Assembly: GCA_051715485.1 (NCBI GenBank)
Contig: JBPXJV010000071.1
Coordinates: 1 to 64,000 of the forward strand
DNA from: UBA1930 sp051715485
GTDB taxonomy: Bacteria; Bacteroidota; Bacteroidia; Chitinophagales; Chitinophagaceae
Length of the DNA stretch: 64,000 nt
Direction: 5' to 3'
This document shows, piece after piece, positions 42,984 to 51,860 of this stretch; the first letter of the stretch is position 1, and every line of letters begins with the position of its first letter. Below the pieces are notes generated by a model, which was not told where the DNA came from, searched no databases, and was given only the letters and a program-made list of their open reading frames with translations. The translations under genes were made by a program, and so were the position numbers.

Positions 42984-44903
42984 ATGAAGAATCTTCAATT
43001 TATAATGATAACCATAGCTTTTCTAAGTTTATCGTTTAATGTTAAAAGCCAAATGATAAAAGGAAAAGTAATTAATGAAAGTGGTTATGGTGCAGAAAAT
43101 ATTAAAGTAAGCTTTACCAATAAAGCAAATACTATTTCAACAAATAAAGATGGTAGCTTTAAAATTATGGCAACTAAATTACCAGATACTTTGGTTTTTA
43201 GTGCTGAAGGTTATGAACCATATAAAGTTGTTGTTACAGAAAAAACCGTTGCAGATACAGATTTTTCTGTTGTGCTCTTAACCAAGAGAGAGAAAGGAAA
43301 AAATAGTTATGGAACAAGTCCATCTGTAACAAGCTCTGATTTAGTATCATTAGCTTCTGTTGGTATGGGTGAAGCTGGAGGAGCTTATAAAAGTTCTACA
43401 AGTACTGCTACTACAAAAAAATATAGAGGAGATGGTAGTGGCGTAAAAAAATCTAAAGCCTATACTACTAGTGAAGTTTCAACAAGTGGTGCTGGATATT
43501 TTACTTCAAGTAGTATGAGTAGTAATCCTTATTCAGATAAAAAAATTCGTTACATATCTGGCGACACCATTTTAGTGCAAGATGAAAACTATGCAACAAA
43601 ACTTTTAACAGCAGGTGAAGTAAATGATTTTGCAAAATGGAAAATGTGGGAAGATTTTTCTGAAAATGATTTTAAACTTTATGCTAACAGTTGGAAATTA
43701 TATGTTAATCAACGTTATTGTGTGCAAGTACAAAATAAAAATAGATATGCAGCGGTTGGTGTTTATGTTTATTTATTAGATGCTATTACAAAGGATACAG
43801 TTTGGAGAGCTGTTACAGATAATACAGGTAAAGCAGAGCTTTGGGGGAATATAGGTGATGCTACTAAAAAAAGAAATGAATATATCATAGTGTGTAAAGG
43901 CTCAACCACAAAAATTGAAAAACCCTATTTATTTCAAGAAGGTATTAATAGATTAGAGCTTGATATTGATTGCACCACAACCAACAAAGTTGAAATTGCT
44001 TTTGTTGTAGATGCTACAGGAAGTATGGGTGATGAAATTGAATATTTGAAATTAGAATTAGAAGATGTATTAACTAAAACTTTTGAAAAATATAACAATT
44101 TAGACTTTAGAGCTGCATCTGTTTTTTATAGAGATAACGAAGAAGAATATGTTACAAAACACATCAACTTTAATTCTGACTTATTAAAAATTTTAAACTT
44201 TATTAAATTACAAAAAGCAGAAGCTGGTGGCGATATGCCAGAAGCTGTTGATGCTGCATTAGAAACAGCATTAGATAGTTTAAGCTGGAGTAATGATGCA
44301 AGAACAAAAATTATTTTTTTAATTTTAGATGCACCACCTCATTATGAAGCTCAACAAAAAATGTTTAAACTTATACAAAAAGCTGCAGCAATGGGCATTC
44401 GTATTGTACCAATAGTTTGTAGTGGTGCAGATAAAAATACAGAGTTTATGATGCGTTCAATAGCATTAGCTACAAATGGTACTTATTTATTTTTAACTAA
44501 TCATAGTGGTATAGGTAGAGCTCATATTGAGCCTACAACAGATAGCTATAATGTAGAGTTATTAAATGATATTTTGCCAAGAATTATTCAACAAATGGTG
44601 TATGTAAATAGCTGCACTACACAACAACAAAAAGAACCATTGATAAAAGTTGATAATAATATTCTTAAAGTAAAAGCATCACCTAATCCAACAAAAGGCA
44701 ATATCACTATTACAACTAATAAACCATTAAAGAAATTATTTATAGCAGATTTTACTGGAAAAATTTTAATGAAAATTCCTGTAAATGCAAAGCAAACAAC
44801 TTGGAATATTAATATTGCTCACTATCCAGCAGGAACTTATATTGTAAGATATGTAACAACAAACAATGAATGGGGTGCAGAAAAAGTAATATTGGTTCAT
44901 TAA
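42984..44903 (+). CDS. Secreted vWA-domain protein with T9SS sorting domain
   Basis: A 639-residue exported protein. After the signal peptide (ends near NVKSQ) comes a CarboxypepD-reg-like beta-sandwich (about 22-95: IKGKVINESGYGAENIKVSF), then a Ser/Thr/Gly-rich linker (about 105-180). A middle beta domain (225-330) precedes a von Willebrand A domain from about 335. Its MIDAS reads D343-A-T-G-S, the DxTxS variant. The last 75 residues (SPNPTKGNITI to VTTNNEWGAEKVILVH, as separate blocks) form a Por secretion-system C-terminal sorting domain, so the protein should cross the outer membrane by T9SS and be surface-attached. The T9SS plug gene is 1.5 kb away. Confidence 0.87.
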   Translation: MKNLQFIMITIAFLSLSFNVKSQMIKGKVINESGYGAENIKVSFTNKANTISTNKDGSFKIMATKLPDTLVFSAEGYEPYKVVVTEKTVADTDFSVVLLTKREKGKNSYGTSPSVTSSDLVSLASVGMGEAGGAYKSSTSTATTKKYRGDGSGVKKSKAYTTSEVSTSGAGYFTSSSMSSNPYSDKKIRYISGDTILVQDENYATKLLTAGEVNDFAKWKMWEDFSENDFKLYANSWKLYVNQRYCVQVQNKNRYAAVGVYVYLLDAITKDTVWRAVTDNTGKAELWGNIGDATKKRNEYIIVCKGSTTKIEKPYLFQEGINRLELDIDCTTTNKVEIAFVVDATGSMGDEIEYLKLELEDVLTKTFEKYNNLDFRAASVFYRDNEEEYVTKHINFNSDLLKILNFIKLQKAEAGGDMPEAVDAALETALDSLSWSNDARTKIIFLILDAPPHYEAQQKMFKLIQKAAAMGIRIVPIVCSGADKNTEFMMRSIALATNGTYLFLTNHSGIGRAHIEPTTDSYNVELLNDILPRIIQQMVYVNSCTTQQQKEPLIKVDNNILKVKASPNPTKGNITITTNKPLKKLFIADFTGKILMKIPVNAKQTTWNINIAHYPAGTYIVRYVTTNNEWGAEKVILVH

Positions 44904-44944
44904 GATATTGCCATACAAAAGAACATCTTTTCTATATATAACAT

Positions 44945-44979
44945 AAGAGGTTATCTCATCAACTCAGAGATAGCCTCTT
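44945..44979. terminator. Bidirectional terminator between convergent genes
   Basis: A 13-bp stem (44945-44957 with 44967-44979, one G-U pair, AAGAGGTTATCTC side) with a 9-base loop sits between the convergent vWA and permease genes. T-runs occur on both outer sides. Confidence 0.7.
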
Positions 44980-44984
44980 TTATT

Positions 44985-46238
44985 TTATCTAAATTGAATT
45001 GCCTTAACTGGCTTAATTTTTTTAACTAATAATGAAGGAATTGCTAATGCTGCAAAACAAATAACTGCTATTGCAATACAAATACCAATTACATGCAACC
45101 AAATAATTTTTATTGGTGCAACAGCAACATAATAATTGCTTTCATCTAAAGTAATAAAACCAAAATATTGTTGTAATAAACTTAAACCAATACCTACTAC
45201 AAAACCAATGCTTATACCAATTAAAGCAATAATACTTGCATGGTATAAAAATATTTTTCTAATAGTTTTATCTTCTGCTCCAATAGCTTTTAAAATGCCA
45301 ATCATTCGTAATCTTTCTAACACAAGTATTAACAAGCAAGTAATTAAATTTATTACTGCTACAACAGACATTATCATAAATAAAACTATCTTGTTTAAGT
45401 CTTGCACATTAAGCCATTCAAATATGTTAGGATAAATTTGTTTAATGGTTTTACTATTCCATAATACAGGTAAATCTAATTGATTATTTACAGCATCCAT
45501 ATCTTTATAATCTTTTAGAATAACTTCATACCCTCCTATTTCATCATCTTGCCAATTACTTAATCTTCGTATTAATCTTATATCACCAATAGCAAATAAT
45601 TTATCATATTCTTCAATGCCCGTTTTATAAATTCCTTTTACCATAACAGGTCTGTACACAGATGTTTCATCTTCTGGAGAAATAAAAAATATATGAATTG
45701 TATCGTTTAGTTTAATATTAAGTTCATTTGCAACAACAGATGAAATAATAATTTCTTTGCTATACAAACTATCATTAAAACTTAACCAAGAGCCTTGTTG
45801 CAAAAATGATTTTAGAGTTGTGCTATCATAATTTTCATCAACACCTTTAAATAAAATGCCTTCAATATTTTTATTTTTTTCAATTACACCACTTTTGGTT
45901 GCAAAGCTTTGAACCTTTTTAACTTTAGGGTTTGATGCAATTAATTTTTCTACTTCACTACTTTTATGAATAGGTGTTTCTTCGCTAATTAATGCTTTGT
46001 TAGTTTCGTAATATTGCACTCTAATATGCCCCCAAAAACTAAATACTTTTTTAGCTATTGTTTCTTGAAATCCATTTACAAAAGCTGAAGTTAAAATCAT
46101 TGCAGCTACACTTAATGCAGTTGCAGTAATAGATAACTTAATAATAAATCCAGAAAAAGATTGTTTCTTATTAAAAGCCAAACGTTTTGCTATAAAGAAG
46201 GATAAATTCAAGTAGCCTTTGTGTTTATTTAACTTCAA
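44985..46238 (-). CDS. FtsX/LolC-type ABC transporter permease
   Basis: A 417-residue permease with the MacB/FtsX layout. TM1 is at about 30-55, then a large periplasmic domain (about 56-265), and three C-terminal helices (about 280-310, 330-355, 375-405) with LVLERLRMIGILKAIGAEDKTIRKIFLYH between two of them. It resembles LolC/LolE, which extract lipoproteins from the inner membrane with the ATPase LolD. No ATPase gene is adjacent, so a Lol role is probable but not proven. Complete, with no frameshift. Confidence 0.83.
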   Translation of the reverse strand: MKLNKHKGYLNLSFFIAKRLAFNKKQSFSGFIIKLSITATALSVAAMILTSAFVNGFQETIAKKVFSFWGHIRVQYYETNKALISEETPIHKSSEVEKLIASNPKVKKVQSFATKSGVIEKNKNIEGILFKGVDENYDSTTLKSFLQQGSWLSFNDSLYSKEIIISSVVANELNIKLNDTIHIFFISPEDETSVYRPVMVKGIYKTGIEEYDKLFAIGDIRLIRRLSNWQDDEIGGYEVILKDYKDMDAVNNQLDLPVLWNSKTIKQIYPNIFEWLNVQDLNKIVLFMIMSVVAVINLITCLLILVLERLRMIGILKAIGAEDKTIRKIFLYHASIIALIGISIGFVVGIGLSLLQQYFGFITLDESNYYVAVAPIKIIWLHVIGICIAIAVICFAALAIPSLLVKKIKPVKAIQFR

Positions 46239-46426
46239 AACTAAAGCCTACCAACTCATTAAACAAATTGTTCTTATAATTAAGTAAACTCACTGAGATT
46301 TTTTTTGAAAAAAAAATAATTGAAAATATTTTGGTACAATTTTAGAAACACAAAAGAAAAACAAATTAGTTTAACTATTTTTATCAAATACTTTTACATA
46401 GGTTGAAAACAAATTTTATCATTATT

Positions 46427-47704
46427 ATGAAGCTATTTTTTTCTTTCATCTTTTTTTTATTTGTTATTAATTCTAATGCACAACAAGTAGGTAAAGATTC
46501 TATTTATATGTCCAATATACATTCAGTACAACTATATAAACAAAACGATCAAATGAGTTTGCCTATTATCAATCTTGGTTCATCTGATTTAATAGAATTG
46601 CATTTTGACGATTTAGATGGATATGTAAAAAGTTATTATTACTCTTTTCAATTGTGTAATGAAAATTGGGAAGAAGCTGATTTAAGTCCATTTGATTACA
46701 TTAAAGGCTTTACACAAAATAATCTTAATCAATACAGAGTTTCATCAATAGCATTAACAAGGTATGTGCATTATCAAGCATTACTCCCAGACAGAGGAAG
46801 TGTTCCTACTAAAAGTGGAAATTATTTACTGAAAGTTTTTTTAAATGGAGATATGAGACAAATTGCATTTACAAAAAGATTTTTTGTAGTAGATAATAGA
46901 GCAACTATTGGAGCACAAATTTTACAGCCATTTGATAATAGTCTATTTCGTACACATCAAAGAGTTCAGGTAAGTGTAAATGTTGCTCAACTAAATCCAA
47001 TAAATCCACAACAACAAATTAAAGTTGTTATAATGCAAAATCATCGTTGGGATAATGTAGTAAGAAATATTACACCTGTTTTTATTAGAGGAAATATTTT
47101 AGAATATAATGGAGAGCAGGATTGTTTGTTTGCAGCAGGCAAAGAATATAGATGGGCAGATTTAAGAAGTTTTCGTTTAGCAACTGAAAGAGTTCAAAGT
47201 ATTGATAAAACCTCTCAACCAAATGAAATTATTTTAAGACCAGATATTGCTATAGCATCAATTAGATATGCTTATTTTAAAGATTATAATGGTTGGTATT
47301 ATATAGGCACAACTGAAAATATAAACCCTTTTTGGCAAGGCGATTATGCTAATGTTCTTTTTACTTATGTGCCAGAAAATAATAAACCTTATACTGGAAA
47401 AGATATTTATATTATTGGAGATTTTGTAAATGGTGGATTATCCGATTCTGCAAAAATGGAATATGATGAAGTTGATGGAGTTTATCAAAAAAAGTTTTTA
47501 CTAAAACAAGGATATTACTCTTATACTTATGTAACAAAAGATAAAAATAATAGTAATACAAAAGCTGATTTTACACTAACAGAAGGAAATTATTGGGAAA
47601 CAGAAAATGATTATACTATTTTAGTTTATTATAAATCTTATAGTGGAAGGCATGATGAGTTGGTAGCAATCAGCAATATTAATTCAAGAATTTTTAGAAG
47701 ATAA
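46427..47704 (+). CDS. Type IX secretion system plug protein (DUF5103)
   Basis: From the ATG at 46427 the product is 425 residues, with signal MKLFFSFIFFLFVINSNAQ. The ORF can be extended to a TTG at 46403, which is less likely. The N-terminal domain has the DUF5103 pattern (SVQLYKQNDQMSLPIINLGS, LELHFDDLDG-like IELHFDDLDG, YYYSFQLCNENWEEADLS, QYRVSSIALTRYVHYQALLPDRG). The C-terminal part has an immunoglobulin-like DIYIIGDFVNGG fold. In the T9SS this periplasmic plug occludes the SprA translocon pore on its periplasmic side. It confirms that the host has a type IX system. Confidence 0.87.
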   Translation: MKLFFSFIFFLFVINSNAQQVGKDSIYMSNIHSVQLYKQNDQMSLPIINLGSSDLIELHFDDLDGYVKSYYYSFQLCNENWEEADLSPFDYIKGFTQNNLNQYRVSSIALTRYVHYQALLPDRGSVPTKSGNYLLKVFLNGDMRQIAFTKRFFVVDNRATIGAQILQPFDNSLFRTHQRVQVSVNVAQLNPINPQQQIKVVIMQNHRWDNVVRNITPVFIRGNILEYNGEQDCLFAAGKEYRWADLRSFRLATERVQSIDKTSQPNEIILRPDIAIASIRYAYFKDYNGWYYIGTTENINPFWQGDYANVLFTYVPENNKPYTGKDIYIIGDFVNGGLSDSAKMEYDEVDGVYQKKFLLKQGYYSYTYVTKDKNNSNTKADFTLTEGNYWETENDYTILVYYKSYSGRHDELVAISNINSRIFRR

Positions 47705-47724
47705 TGGTATTATGTATTTCATAA

Positions 47725-47754
47725 AAAAGCTGAATGAAAAATCATTCAGCTTTT
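47725..47754. terminator. Bidirectional terminator between the plug gene and the tRNA
   Basis: A 13-bp stem AAAAGCTGAATGA/TCATTCAGCTTTT with an AAAA loop, followed by a T-run on the plus strand and preceded by an A-run. It ends the plug transcript and, read from the minus strand, the tRNA transcript. Confidence 0.85.
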
Positions 47755-47762
47755 ATTTTTTG

Positions 47763-47836
47763 TGGACCCACCTGGGCTTGAACCAGGGACCCCCTGATTA
47801 TGAGTCAGGTGCTCTAACCAACTGAGCTATAGGTCC
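47763..47836 (-). tRNA. tRNA with CAU anticodon (Met or Ile2)
   Basis: Minus-strand 74-nt cloverleaf. The acceptor stem GGACCTA pairs with TGGGTCC (with a wobble). Visible are a D-arm with AGCTCAGTTGGTTAGAGC, an anticodon stem CCTGA/TCAGG with loop CTCATAA, and a T-arm GGTTCAAGCC. The discriminator base is A. CCA is not encoded. CAU anticodons are shared by elongator Met, initiator Met and the lysidine-modified Ile2. This is not the initiator: the first pair is G-C and the anticodon stem lacks the three G-C pairs. The GGACC acceptor resembles Bacteroidota tRNA-Ile2, but I cannot separate the two with certainty. Confidence 0.9.
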
Positions 47837-48094
47837 AGAACCTTATTATAGATTCTTAAAGGACGGCAAAAATAAAGTTTTAAAGATATTTTCCAAGAAG
47901 AAAATTATTTTTTTACGAAAAAGTATTTTATTGCTTAATAAAATGCCAATAATACTTAACATTAATATTGCAAACTTCACATCTTTACTTGAACTTAGTT
48001 TACTACTTTCAAAATAGCAATTTATTGCTAATAAATTAAATAGATTTACTTTCGCCAACTAATTTTTACAAAGAAAATTTTAGATAAATAATAA

Positions 48095-48520
48095 ATGATA
48101 GTAGCAAAAACATTCAAATGGGAAGCAGCACACAGAATTCCTTGGCACGAAGGAAAATGTAAACATTTACATGGTCATTCATATAAAATGATTGTAGAGT
48201 TTGATGGTGAGCCTAATGAAAATGGAATTGTAATTGATTTTAATGTTATAAAAAAAATTGTAGAACCATATATCAATGCAATAGATCACACAACAATTAT
48301 TTCTTCAAAAGACAATGAACTAAAAGAAATTTTTGAAAAAAAAGATTGGCGTTATTATATACTTCCTTTTGATTCAACAGCAGAAAATTTATGCAAATAT
48401 TTTGCAGACTTAATTATTACTGAACAAGAAAAATTACTTTCTGAAAATAAAATTACAGCTATCAGTATTAAGATTTTTGAAACAGAAACTTCTTATGCTT
48501 ATTTAAGTATTAAACTTTAA
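48095..48520 (+). CDS. queD: 6-pyruvoyl-tetrahydropterin synthase / QueD family
   Basis: A 141-residue T-fold enzyme. The zinc ligands are His in AAHRIP and the two His of HLHGHSY. The catalytic Cys is in GKCKHLHGH, spaced as in 6-carboxy-tetrahydropterin synthase, and the pterin-binding Glu is in FETETSYA. Most Bacteroidota members work in queuosine synthesis (QueD). A role in tetrahydropterin synthesis is the alternative and cannot be excluded, since a pteridine-reductase-like gene is present 12 kb away. It converges with aroC with a 7-bp gap. No other que genes are next to it. Confidence 0.87.
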   Translation: MIVAKTFKWEAAHRIPWHEGKCKHLHGHSYKMIVEFDGEPNENGIVIDFNVIKKIVEPYINAIDHTTIISSKDNELKEIFEKKDWRYYILPFDSTAENLCKYFADLIITEQEKLLSENKITAISIKIFETETSYAYLSIKL

Positions 48521-48527
48521 GTTAATT

Positions 48528-49523
48528 TTACTTTATTACTCTAGGAATTTTTTGTTCTAACAACATACAATCTGCTAAAACCAATGCTGTTACAGCTTCT
48601 ATAATTACAGGAGCTCTTAAAGCTACACATAAATCATGACGACCTTTGATGGAAAATTTTTCTAATTGCTGTGTTTTCCAATTTAAACTAACTTGTTCTT
48701 TAGGGGTTGATGATGCAGGTTTAAAAGCAACTCTAAAAATCAATTCATTACCATTACTAATGCCACCAATTATTCCTCCTGCATGATTGGTTTTTGTTTT
48801 GCCTTGCATGTTTTCTATTGCATCGTTATGTTCTGTGCCAAACATTGTTGTAGCTTTAAAGCCTGTGCCAAACTCAATACCTCTAACAGCAGGAATAGCA
48901 AAAATTATGTGTGCTAATAAAGATTCTAAAGAATCAAAATAAGGCTCTCCTAAACCAACTGGCAATCCATTTACTTTACATTCTATAATACCGCCAACAG
49001 TATCTTTTGCTTCTATTGCTTTTTGTAATCCTTTTTCAATATCATTTTCTCCAGCAATAGAAATAATGTTTGCTTCAATTTTAATATTAGGTATCATTTT
49101 TTTAGCAATAACACCAGCAGCAACAAAGCCTAAAGTTAATCTTGCACTAAAATGTCCACTACCTCTGTAATCTTCAAAGCCTCCAAACTTTTGATGTGCC
49201 ACCCAATCTACATGGCTTGGTCTTGGAATATTTTTTTGCTTTTCATAATCTTCACTCCTTACGTTTTCATTTTCAAATAAAATTGTGATAGGAAAACCAG
49301 TTGCCTTACCTTTAAAAATACCACTCATAAAAATAGGAAAATCTTTTTCCTTTCTTGGTGTTGTACCTTTTTGATGATTGCCTTTTCTTCTTTCAAGGTC
49401 AATCAAAAAATCTTCATCAGATATTGGTAAACCAGCACTTACACCATCTATAACCACACCAACACAAGAACCATGACTTTCGCCAAAAATGTGTACTCTT
49501 AAAATTTTTCCAAATGAATTCAT
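48528..49523 (-). CDS. aroC: Chorismate synthase
   Basis: The last shikimate-pathway step: conversion of EPSP to chorismate using reduced FMN. The 331-residue protein has the three family signatures: GESHGSCVGVVIDGVSAGLP near the start, GGFEDYRGSGHFSAR mid-chain, and RHDLCVALRAPVIIEA near the C-terminus. It is somewhat shorter than the 350-370 residues usual in other phyla, within Bacteroidota range. It lies 15 bp after the inositol-phosphatase-like gene in the same direction. Confidence 0.95.
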   Translation of the reverse strand: MNSFGKILRVHIFGESHGSCVGVVIDGVSAGLPISDEDFLIDLERRKGNHQKGTTPRKEKDFPIFMSGIFKGKATGFPITILFENENVRSEDYEKQKNIPRPSHVDWVAHQKFGGFEDYRGSGHFSARLTLGFVAAGVIAKKMIPNIKIEANIISIAGENDIEKGLQKAIEAKDTVGGIIECKVNGLPVGLGEPYFDSLESLLAHIIFAIPAVRGIEFGTGFKATTMFGTEHNDAIENMQGKTKTNHAGGIIGGISNGNELIFRVAFKPASSTPKEQVSLNWKTQQLEKFSIKGRHDLCVALRAPVIIEAVTALVLADCMLLEQKIPRVIK

Positions 49524-49538
49524 GTAGTAAAAAATATT

Positions 49539-50318
49539 TTATTCAACATTAGCACCATTAACTATATTCACTAACTCATTATGAATTTTTCCATTCGTAG
49601 CAATAATTCCAGGTTGATAAGGATTGTAATAAACTCCTTTCAAATCTGTAACCATTCCTCCTGCTTCCTCAACTATAAGAAAACCTGCTGCACTATCCCA
49701 TGCACTTAATTTGTGTTCATAAAATCCATCAAATCTTCCTGCTGCAACCCAACATAAATCTATTGCTGCACTACCTAATCTTCTTACAGGTATTCCTTTT
49801 CTGATAAGCTTTTCAAATACTTGTAAAGGTCCATTGGAAGAATCTAAATAAGTGTAAGGAAATCCTGTAACTAAGCAACTACTCTTAACTTCTGTTTTTT
49901 CAGAAACTGTAATTTTTTTATTATTCAAAGTAGCTCCATTGTTTTTTTCTGCAAAAAATAATTCGTTCATAAATGGATTATATACTGCACCAAAAATCAT
50001 TTTTCCATTTTTTTCTATTGCAATACTTACACAACAAATAGGAATATGATTGGCATAATTTACAGTTCCATCAATTGGATCTATTATCCATTTATATTCA
50101 CTATCTTGCTTTAACTCTCCTACTTCTTCACTTAAAATAAAATGGTCAGGAAAATTTTGTTTAATAATATTGATGATAGCAGTTTCACTTTTATGATCAA
50201 TTTCTGTTACTAAATTATTAATCCCTTCTTTATTTGATACTATAAAATGTTTATCAAAATTTTCTTTAATTATATTAGCTCCTGCTGTAATTGATTGTAG
50301 TAAAGTTTGTTTTAGCAT
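49539..50318 (-). CDS. suhB: Inositol monophosphatase family protein
   Basis: A Mg-dependent phosphatase of the IMPase family, 259 residues from the ATG at 50318 (a second ATG two codons upstream at 50324 is possible). The metal-binding motifs are complete: Glu in LSEEVGEL, DPIDGTVNYANHIP, and WDSAAGFLIVEEAGG near the C-terminus. Family substrates include inositol-1-phosphate and, in bacteria, 3'-phosphoadenosine phosphate or fructose-1,6-bisphosphate; the actual one is open. SuhB is used as the nearest name. Confidence 0.85.
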   Translation of the reverse strand: MLKQTLLQSITAGANIIKENFDKHFIVSNKEGINNLVTEIDHKSETAIINIIKQNFPDHFILSEEVGELKQDSEYKWIIDPIDGTVNYANHIPICCVSIAIEKNGKMIFGAVYNPFMNELFFAEKNNGATLNNKKITVSEKTEVKSSCLVTGFPYTYLDSSNGPLQVFEKLIRKGIPVRRLGSAAIDLCWVAAGRFDGFYEHKLSAWDSAAGFLIVEEAGGMVTDLKGVYYNPYQPGIIATNGKIHNELVNIVNGANVE

Positions 50319-50424
50319 AAGCAAATATACTCTTGAAAAATAAGTAATACCCTCTTGAATGCAAAATAGTTCAAAGTATTATGTTTTAAACTAAGATAGT
50401 TTTATGCCTACTTTCTTACTATGA

Positions 50425-50456
50425 TTTTTGGATAAAATATGGATAAAATATAGATA
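50425..50456 (+). repeat. Direct repeat 1 upstream of the Fic gene
   Basis: A 32-base unit starting TTTTTGGATAAAATA, matching 50479-50510 at 28 positions. Each unit contains smaller GGATAAAATA/GATAA steps, like iterons. Confidence 0.65.
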
Positions 50457-50478
50457 TTCTATATCTTTGTATAGTTCA

Positions 50479-50510
50479 TTTTTGGATAAAATACAGATAA
50501 GATATGGATA
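50479..50510 (+). repeat. Direct repeat 2, covering the Fic start codon
   Basis: The second copy, 54 bp from the first in the same orientation (about five helical turns). The Fic ATG at 50504 lies inside it, so a protein bound here would block initiation or the transcription start. Confidence 0.65.
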
Positions 50511-51577
50511 AATTTATTCAGAAACTCAATTTTGACTTTACAACTAACCAAAAAGTATTACAACTTATTGGCTACCTTGATAGCTTCAAAGGCAAATGGA
50601 ATATTGCTGAAAAACAGAAAAACCGCTATTTGAAAGAATTACAAAAAATTGCTACTATAGAAAGTGTAGGTTCTTCTACAAGAATTGAAGGAGCAACACT
50701 TACTGACCAAGAAGTGCAAGAACTTCTGAAAAATATTAAAATTACAAAACTAAAAACCCGTGATGAGCAGGAAGTAATAGGTTATTACGAAGTGTTGGAA
50801 CTTATTTATGATAATTATTCCAACATAAAACTTTCTGAAAGCTATATCAAACAACTACATCAAATGCTGCTGAAATATAGCAATAAAGATGAACGACACA
50901 GAGGCACTTACAAATCACTTTCAAACAAAGTAGTAGCAACTTATCCAACAGGAGAACAACGAACTATTTTTGCTACAACTGAACCTTCATTAGTAGCAAG
51001 TGAAATGCAAGAATTAGTTGAATGGGTAAACGAACAGATGAAACAAAAAAGCATTCATCAATTAATTATTATCGGCAGTTTTATTTATGACTTTTTAAGC
51101 ATACATCCATTTCAAGATGGAAATGGCAGACTTTCAAGATTGCTTACAACGCTTTGTTTATTACAAAATGATTATTTATTTATTCAATACATTTCTTTTG
51201 AAAATCACATAGAGCAAAACAAAAAATACTACTATGAAGTTTTAATGAATGGACAAAAGAATAGAGGAACAAAAAAAGAACGTATAGAACTGTGGTTAAT
51301 TTTCTTTTTGGAAAGTTTAAAAACACTTACCGAAAAATTAGAGCAGAAATATAATATATTCAAATACAAAGGTGTTTATTTAAACGACAGACAAAAGTTA
51401 ATCAAAGACTTTATTGCAAACAATCAACCTGTCAAAGTAAGCGATTTAGCAAAGCAATTTTCCGAAACCGGATTGAGTACCTTGAAAAAAGATTTACAAT
51501 ATTTGCGAGATGAACAAGTGCTAACAATGATTGGCAAAGTAAAAGGAAGCGTTTATGTATTGAATAAAAAAGAGTAA
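50504..51577 (+). CDS. Fic-domain AMP-transferase with winged-helix C-terminus
   Basis: A 357-residue protein. The N-terminal Fic_N region holds the inhibitory helix motif SSTRIEGA (about residues 55-62), which in class II Fic proteins inserts into the active site and blocks ATP. The Fic core has the complete motif H201-P-F-Q-D-G-N-G-R209. The C-terminal 75 residues (LNDRQKLIKDFI, VKVSDLAKQFSETGLSTLKKDLQYLRDE) form a winged helix. The protein should AMPylate a target when inhibition is relieved; the target is unknown. No antitoxin gene is adjacent, in line with the internal inhibitor. The repeats over its start suggest autoregulation by the winged helix. Confidence 0.87.
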   Translation: MDKFIQKLNFDFTTNQKVLQLIGYLDSFKGKWNIAEKQKNRYLKELQKIATIESVGSSTRIEGATLTDQEVQELLKNIKITKLKTRDEQEVIGYYEVLELIYDNYSNIKLSESYIKQLHQMLLKYSNKDERHRGTYKSLSNKVVATYPTGEQRTIFATTEPSLVASEMQELVEWVNEQMKQKSIHQLIIIGSFIYDFLSIHPFQDGNGRLSRLLTTLCLLQNDYLFIQYISFENHIEQNKKYYYEVLMNGQKNRGTKKERIELWLIFFLESLKTLTEKLEQKYNIFKYKGVYLNDRQKLIKDFIANNQPVKVSDLAKQFSETGLSTLKKDLQYLRDEQVLTMIGKVKGSVYVLNKKE

Positions 51578-51652
51578 CCATTTTGGTATATTATTCTATT
51601 TTTCATACGAGTAAAAAAAATCGTTTTTCATATTTTTTTAAACTACCCCTAA

Positions 51653-51669
51653 CCCCTTCAAAGAAGGGG
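51653..51669. repeat. REP-like hairpin (CCCCTTC/GAAGGGG)
   Basis: A 7-bp stem CCCCTTC/GAAGGGG with an AAA loop, preceded by ACCCCTAA. Similar 'cccctaaccccttc...gaagggg' elements are scattered between genes in many Bacteroidota to my knowledge. The rest of this 283-bp gap (51578-51860) also holds two copies of TCAGTCTGA (51682 and 51725) and no gene. Confidence 0.45.
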
Positions 51670-51860
51670 AAGATAAAATCATCAGTCTGACGGAACCGCC
51701 TGACTAATGAAACAACAAACGTTGTCAGTCTGAGTTTATCTAAGACGATGATGTTACTCTACAAAAAATTATTCCAACAAAAATTACATGAAATATTTGA
51801 GAATAGTGAATAAGACAAGTTTCATCAACTAATATAAACTAAAGGAGAAATATCACCAAT

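Noticed and set aside
50425..50510. Repeats upstream of Fic as a CRISPR array
   Set aside because: Only two degenerate copies without a true spacer series, no cas genes, and the second copy covers a start codon.
50504..51577. Fic gene as half of a type II toxin-antitoxin pair
   Set aside because: No small antitoxin gene on either side, and the inhibitory motif is within the protein itself.
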